A program made the position numbers and the translations under genes. From the NCBI GenBank assembly GCA_016946835.1, contig JACVTC010000044.1, forward strand, positions 467,501-529,500: a stretch of 62,000 bases of DNA. The letters are read 5' to 3'. Numbering within the stretch: position 1 is the stretch's first letter; every line of letters starts with the position of its first letter. The stretch is from Neocallimastix lanati (nom. inval.). Its lineage: Eukaryota > Neocallimastigomycota > Neocallimastigomycetes > Neocallimastigales > Neocallimastigaceae. This document shows positions 57,200 to 62,000 of the stretch, one piece after another. The notes beneath the pieces are model-generated. The model was not told the DNA's origin, did no database searches, and saw nothing but the letters and a program-made list of their open reading frames with translations.

Positions 57200-60100
57200 T
57201 TATGAAATAAAAATTTTATTTGAAAAATTTAATATTTTCTTTCCATTTAAATCTTTTGTGAATATGTCAGCAAGCATGTTCTGAGAATCAACATATTCCA
57301 ATTTAATAATTTTCTTTTCAATATAATCCTTATTAAAATGATATTTAATATCAATATGTTTTAACTTCGAATTTAATTCCCCATTTTCAATGCTTGTCTT
57401 ACTTGCTAAATTGTCCGTGTAAATTGTAATGGTTTTACTAAAATTAAATAGTTCATATAAAATATTTCTTAACCATAAAATAGTTTTCAAACATTCAGCG
57501 GTACTAACATATTCTGCTTCTGCAGTAGAAGTGGCAACTGTAGATTGTTTTTTAGAAGACCAAATTAAAGGTGAGTTTCCTAACATAATTATGAAACCAG
57601 AAGTAGATTTTCTATCTGTTATATCTCCAGCATAATCAGCATCAGAATATCCAGTTATAGTTCCTATCCCATCATAATATAATTTGTAATCTATAGTATT
57701 GTTTAAATATTTCATAATATTTGTTACTGCTTTCCAGTCGGATACACAGGGATTTTCAGATTTTCTTGCGGCTTTATGTACGGCATATGTAATATCTGGT
57801 CTTGTACATTTTGCTAGAAATATTAGAGATCCGATAGCACTTTTATAAATAGTTTTATTAAATGGATCTTTATTTTCAGATATTAAATTATTGCCTGTAC
57901 ATGGCGTATTATTTCTTTTTGTATATTTAATGTTAAATTTTTCTAATAATTTTTTAATAAATCCTTTTTGGGAAATAATAAATTTATTTTTAACTTTATC
58001 AATTTTTATTCCAAGAATGTATTTTATTGGTTCACATTTTGAAATTTTAAATTTTCTTTTAATTTTATTTATAATAGAAAAAATTTCATTATCATAACCC
58101 GTAATAATCATATCGTCCACATATATGCCTATAATAGCGATTAATACTCCATTTTCTACCTTTTTAAAAATACATTTTTCAGAATTAAGTTGAACAAATC
58201 CATTATCAATGAGAAATTTTGTAATTTTAATATTCCATTGTCGGCCAGATTGTTTTAGGCCGTATAGTGCTTTATTTAATAACCAAAATCCTTTTTTGTA
58301 ATTTACATCCCCTGGAGGAATGGAAACATAAATATTTTTGTCCAAATCAGCGTTAAGGTAGGCGGCTTTAATATCTAATTGTTGGACATTCCATTTAAAC
58401 TTTGCGGCAATAAATAGAATTAATTTAATACAATCAATATTTAATGTAGGGGAATATGTAAGGTTGAAATCTATTCCCTCCTTTTGACTAAATCCCCTTG
58501 CGACCAGTCGTGCTTTAAATTTAATTATATTATTATCTTCATCAGTTTTGGTTGTGAATACCCATCTGGTAGAAATCACATTTTTCCCTTTTGGAACGTT
58601 TTCAACATAAGTCATTATTTTATTACCATATAGGTTGTTAAGTTCATTAACAATGGCTTTCTTCCAATATTCCTTATTTTTACAGGTAATCGCGTCGTTA
58701 TATGTCATAGGAATATTGGTTGATATTGACACTGGGTTCTTAATATATTTATAATTTTTACTTTTTGTAACATGTTTATTATTTTCATGATGATTTTTCT
58801 TTATATGAAATTTATTGAAAATTAAACTTTTATTATGTTTTGTTTGAGGACTATCAGAATTAATTGCATTAGAATTATTATTAAATAAGGTTTGATTTTG
58901 TTCAGAATAATTTTTATTCAACTTATTATTATTTAGGGTTAGATTTTGTTCAAAATTATTTTTATTCAACTTATTATTAAATAAGGTTTGATTTTGTTCA
59001 AAGTTATTTTTGTTTAAATTATTATTATTAATTAAGATTTGATTTTGTTCTGGATTGTTTTTATTTAAATTATTATTAAATAAGGTTTGATTTATATTAT
59101 TATAATTTTTTATTTTTTGCTCATTTTTTGAAAAATTTTTATTAATAAAAAAATTTTTACTTTGATCAAACTTGAAATTATTATTTTTTGCATAATAATG
59201 ATCGGTTTTATCGTAGTAATTATTATAAAAATTGTTATCTAAATTACCATGTAAATTATGGTTATTAAAAGTTTTTTGGTAGCGCTTTATAGAGTTAGGA
59301 CTGTAATAGTCTGTCTTATATTTATTTTTATTAGAAAATTCAGGATCAATATCCATCTTATTTTCATCGGAATTTCCGTTTAAATTTAATTTTTGAAATA
59401 AATTATTAACGTCATTTAATTGATAATTAAAATTTTCGTCATTATTATATACTGTACTAATTAAATTACTACTGTTTGTTAATTGAGTATTGTTGATGAA
59501 ATTAAAATTAAAGAAGTTGCTGTTGGATAAATCATTTGTTATATTTTCAGAAAGAGAAATATTAGCTGGTTCGTCTTCTATGCATTGAATTTCTCTAACA
59601 CGATGCATTTTGAAATTTTCATAATCCATGATAAGATAACTATAAGACTGTTCATCAAAACCTAGAAATATTCCTTTATTTGCATTGGAGTCAAATTTCC
59701 CTTTATCTTGAGAGTAATCCTTATAATAAGCAATGCAGCCAAATACTTTTATGTATTTTAAATTGACCTTTTTATTGTAAAATATTTCTTCTGGAATTTT
59801 ATTATCAATACCACTATGTGGTACTTTGTTATATATATAATTAGCGTAGATAATGGCAAAATCCCAGAAATTTTCAGATAATTTGCTCCAAAATAATAAG
59901 GTTTTAGCGCATGAAATAATGGTTTGATTAAACCTTTCAGCCAGTCCATTATTTTCAGGATTATAAGGTGGAGAGTAGATTTTTCTTATTCCATTATTTT
60001 TACAAAATTCTAAAATTTTTCTGTTATTGTATTCTCTACCATTATCTGATTTGAAATATTTAATTTTATTTTCCTTAAAAATGTTATTTAAGAATTTGAA

Positions 60101-61870
60101 CATATTGATGATAATATCAATAGTTTCACTTTTACTTTTTAACAAAAATATCCAGCTCTTTCTGGAGAATTCATCAATAATAGTTAAAATGAATCTTTTT
60201 CCCGTAATCGATTTATTTATAGGGCCAATAATATCCGAGTGTATAACTTCCAATAATTCGGAGGCCTTAGGAGTTTCACGATTATGAGGACTCCTCTTCA
60301 TTTTGGCTATCTTGCAGTCCAAACAGTCGGGTTCACTGACGTCATGATCTTTTAAATATTTTTCCATTTCTTTATTATAAAAATGGCCAAGACGTCTATG
60401 CCAAGTCATTTTGCTATCATTTATGGACATTATTTCATTTTTATCTAACATTTTTACATTGTTTACATGAAGTAAGAATTGATTTGATTTAGTAGAAAAA
60501 ATATTATGAATTATTTTGTTATTTGAGTCCATTAATGTTAACTTTACAATATTTGAATTCTTATTGAGAGGTTCTGTAATAGTTTTTATACCTATTTTGG
60601 CTAATTCAATTGCACTGATTATATTTCTTGTTACATCTGGAGAATATAACACACGTTTTAATTTAATTTTCGTATCTTTTATTTGAAATTCATATTCTCC
60701 AAAACCATCGTAGCTAAACTTCGAACCATTTGCGCATAAAAGTTCGTTGGGACTTTTTGTATAATTAGTCAATAAATTTTTATTATTAGTGATATGTTCA
60801 CATGCTCCACAATCATATAACCACTCTGTTGTTTCTTCTTTATTATAAATATTAAATAAACCTTTTTCTGTATTGTCGTGTTCTTCAGAATGTTTCATTT
60901 CTTCTACTAAGTTAATATTTCCTTTAGCAAGTTGACATATTTCTTCATAATCAAGAGTGTCAACATAGTTTTCTTCTTCATCCGATTTTTCAATTTGTGC
61001 CACCAACCTATTTTTATTGAAATTATTATTTCTTTGATAATGATTTTTATTATGGTAGTTCTTTTTATGTTCTCTATTTTTTGAATTTTGTTTTGTGTAT
61101 TTTAAATTATATCTACATTCTCTGGTAGTATGACCAAAAATTTCGCAAATATGGCAATATCTTTTTTCTTCACTGTTTTTAATATAATTTTTATGTAATC
61201 TTTCTTTTAATTCATTGTTATATTTGCTATTTTTTCTTGACTTTTCAACTATATCTATTTCCATTGGATCGTCTTGATAGTAATAATTGTAATCTTCTCC
61301 TCCCTCAAGATAAGCTATCATATTTAATTTTTTGTTTATCTTATTGTACAGTTCCTGTGGTTTCGTATCTTCATCAATGTCCAAGTAATTTCTAAAGTTT
61401 TTGGGCATTGAATCGTACATAAATTTTAATTTTTCTCTATCAGATATAACTTGTTTCTTTCCTTCTAAAGTTTCAAATATACTAAACATTTCATCAAGTA
61501 CATAAGTAATTTCTTCAGTATTTTTGGCTTTCAGATTATTGAGCTTTCTAATCCAATATCTGATGTCTGTTTCGCCTCCTCCATATTTCTTTCTTAACTT
61601 TTGCATGATTTGGAAAGGAGATTTAATGTTTATGAAATCATGCAAGATTTCATCATCAATAGCATTGATTAAAATTTCCCTAACGGTAGCATTGTTCTTC
61701 TTTACTTCGTTTAATTTTTCTTTATCGCCTTTGGCTTTATCCTTGGTGTCTTTGTACACGTCGCTTTCTAAATATTTTTCAAGAGCCAATTTTTCTACAG
61801 CTGTAGTTACTCTGAATTCCCAAACTTGGAAGTTTTTTCCATTGAAAGGTTTGATGTTTTCTTGAGACAT
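57200..61870 (-). CDS. Ty1/copia Gag-Pol polyprotein, intact
   Basis: A single 1556-codon frame with every copia domain in order. Gag of the UBN2 type (NIKPFNGKNFQVWEFRV...) carries a CCHC knuckle at residues 239-252 (CHICEIFGHTTREC). The aspartic protease has D353 in the motif YDCGA (Cys where DSG/DTG is usual). The integrase zinc finger has H491, H496, C516, C519, and the core D546, D609, E645. An Asn-rich spacer with tandem LNKNNFEQNQTLFNN units (about 905-1000) precedes the reverse transcriptase with YVDD at 1250-1253. RNase H has D1410 (SDADYAG), AEAEY near 1453 and TDNLA near 1485. Start chosen at MSQENIKPF, 41 bp inside the 5' LTR. Gag and Pol share one frame, as in many copia elements. 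With identical LTR ends it looks young and possibly active. Confidence 0.95.
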   Translation of the reverse strand: MSQENIKPFNGKNFQVWEFRVTTAVEKLALEKYLESDVYKDTKDKAKGDKEKLNEVKKNNATVREILINAIDDEILHDFINIKSPFQIMQKLRKKYGGGETDIRYWIRKLNNLKAKNTEEITYVLDEMFSIFETLEGKKQVISDREKLKFMYDSMPKNFRNYLDIDEDTKPQELYNKINKKLNMIAYLEGGEDYNYYYQDDPMEIDIVEKSRKNSKYNNELKERLHKNYIKNSEEKRYCHICEIFGHTTRECRYNLKYTKQNSKNREHKKNYHNKNHYQRNNNFNKNRLVAQIEKSDEEENYVDTLDYEEICQLAKGNINLVEEMKHSEEHDNTEKGLFNIYNKEETTEWLYDCGACEHITNNKNLLTNYTKSPNELLCANGSKFSYDGFGEYEFQIKDTKIKLKRVLYSPDVTRNIISAIELAKIGIKTITEPLNKNSNIVKLTLMDSNNKIIHNIFSTKSNQFLLHVNNVKMLDKNEIMSINDSKMTWHRRLGHFYNKEMEKYLKDHDVSEPDCLDCKIAKMKRSPHNRETPKASELLEVIHSDIIGPINKSITGKRFILTIIDEFSRKSWIFLLKSKSETIDIIINMFKFLNNIFKENKIKYFKSDNGREYNNRKILEFCKNNGIRKIYSPPYNPENNGLAERFNQTIISCAKTLLFWSKLSENFWDFAIIYANYIYNKVPHSGIDNKIPEEIFYNKKVNLKYIKVFGCIAYYKDYSQDKGKFDSNANKGIFLGFDEQSYSYLIMDYENFKMHRVREIQCIEDEPANISLSENITNDLSNSNFFNFNFINNTQLTNSSNLISTVYNNDENFNYQLNDVNNLFQKLNLNGNSDENKMDIDPEFSNKNKYKTDYYSPNSIKRYQKTFNNHNLHGNLDNNFYNNYYDKTDHYYAKNNNFKFDQSKNFFINKNFSKNEQKIKNYNNINQTLFNNNLNKNNPEQNQILINNNNLNKNNFEQNQTLFNNKLNKNNFEQNLTLNNNKLNKNYSEQNQTLFNNNSNAINSDSPQTKHNKSLIFNKFHIKKNHHENNKHVTKSKNYKYIKNPVSISTNIPMTYNDAITCKNKEYWKKAIVNELNNLYGNKIMTYVENVPKGKNVISTRWVFTTKTDEDNNIIKFKARLVARGFSQKEGIDFNLTYSPTLNIDCIKLILFIAAKFKWNVQQLDIKAAYLNADLDKNIYVSIPPGDVNYKKGFWLLNKALYGLKQSGRQWNIKITKFLIDNGFVQLNSEKCIFKKVENGVLIAIIGIYVDDMIITGYDNEIFSIINKIKRKFKISKCEPIKYILGIKIDKVKNKFIISQKGFIKKLLEKFNIKYTKRNNTPCTGNNLISENKDPFNKTIYKSAIGSLIFLAKCTRPDITYAVHKAARKSENPCVSDWKAVTNIMKYLNNTIDYKLYYDGIGTITGYSDADYAGDITDRKSTSGFIIMLGNSPLIWSSKKQSTVATSTAEAEYVSTAECLKTILWLRNILYELFNFSKTITIYTDNLASKTSIENGELNSKLKHIDIKYHFNKDYIEKKIIKLEYVDSQNMLADIFTKDLNGKKILNFSNKIFIS

Positions 61871-61911
61871 GTCGATAGTTAGTTTAAAAGCTTTAAAATG
61901 AGATTCTTAAT

Positions 61912-62000
61912 CTAATAAAAGTTTGTTTTATTATTTAATTATTTATTTATTTTATTTATTTATTTATAAGATTTTATAAATAGGTAATTACAAATGTTTA
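61912..62000 (-). repeat. 5' LTR of the Ty1/copia element (partial)
   Basis: Only the inner 89 bp lie in the window; all match the 3' LTR. The primer-binding site should lie in 61871-61911 (ATTAAGAATCTCATTTTAAA on the minus strand), but I could not match it to a specific tRNA. Confidence 0.8.

Noticed and set aside
57429-61865. Plus-strand frames of 60-113 codons inside the copia element
   Set aside because: Antisense of a strongly coding Gag-Pol; no independent features.

Overview
The window is about 62 kb of extremely AT-rich eukaryotic nuclear DNA. It has short GT-AG introns, very long A/T homopolymers and (AAT)n or (AAAAT)n microsatellites, and TAA/TAG/TGA all act as stops. The gene content is Asn-rich ankyrin genes, a secreted plant-type leucine-rich-repeat (LRR) gene, and Ty1/copia and Ty3/gypsy retroelements. 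This fits best with an anaerobic gut fungus (Neocallimastigomycota, of the Piromyces/Neocallimastix/Anaeromyces kind). That is inference from style and protein flavour, not a database match. No rRNA gene, confident tRNA gene, CRISPR array or bacterial-type operon was seen.

Layout. 1-1.1 kb (minus): 5' end of a secreted LRR gene with one LRR per exon. 1.6-2.5 kb and 6.6-7.65 kb: diverged copies of a duplicated segment. 3.2-3.7 kb: dead ankyrin fragment. 5.6-6.7 kb: fragments of a membrane or Asn-rich gene. 8.5-17.95 kb (minus): the main gene of the window. A 6.2-kb exon of about 45-50 ankyrin-like repeats is followed by a probable 16-nt micro-exon and by an exon with a complete trypsin-like serine protease domain. 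All three join in frame under one splice model (2481 codons). The second intron is mostly a (TTTTA)n expansion of about 1.3 kb. 19.5-20.8 kb: decayed Ty1/copia.

22.4-56 kb is a same-strand (minus) cluster of ankyrin genes and relics. One is intact (24.1-25.2 kb). One is nearly intact with a single frameshift (44.4-47.3 kb), one has two lesions (40.2-41.9 kb), and two are of the canonical 33-residue type (52.6-53.4 and 55.1-55.7 kb). The rest are scraps. Gene, 5' block, 3' block and spacer are repeated together, so the cluster grew by tandem duplication. Into it landed a MITE-like element (29.7-30.6 kb), a broken Ty3/gypsy (34.4-37.2 kb), GC-richer insertions with hairpin-rich ends (28.7, 37.3-37.7 and 38.6-39.5 kb) and an intact, apparently young Ty1/copia element (56.93 kb to beyond the right edge). 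The last cuts an older open reading frame. A small two-exon tetraspan membrane-protein gene lies at 31.98-32.54 kb on the plus strand.

Working together: the ankyrin genes appear to be a recombining family whose repeats are kept nearly identical. The most interesting candidate is the repeat-array-plus-protease protein. Its architecture (homogenised recognition repeats plus a hydrolase effector) recalls repeat-based recognition proteins, but that functional reading is inference only.
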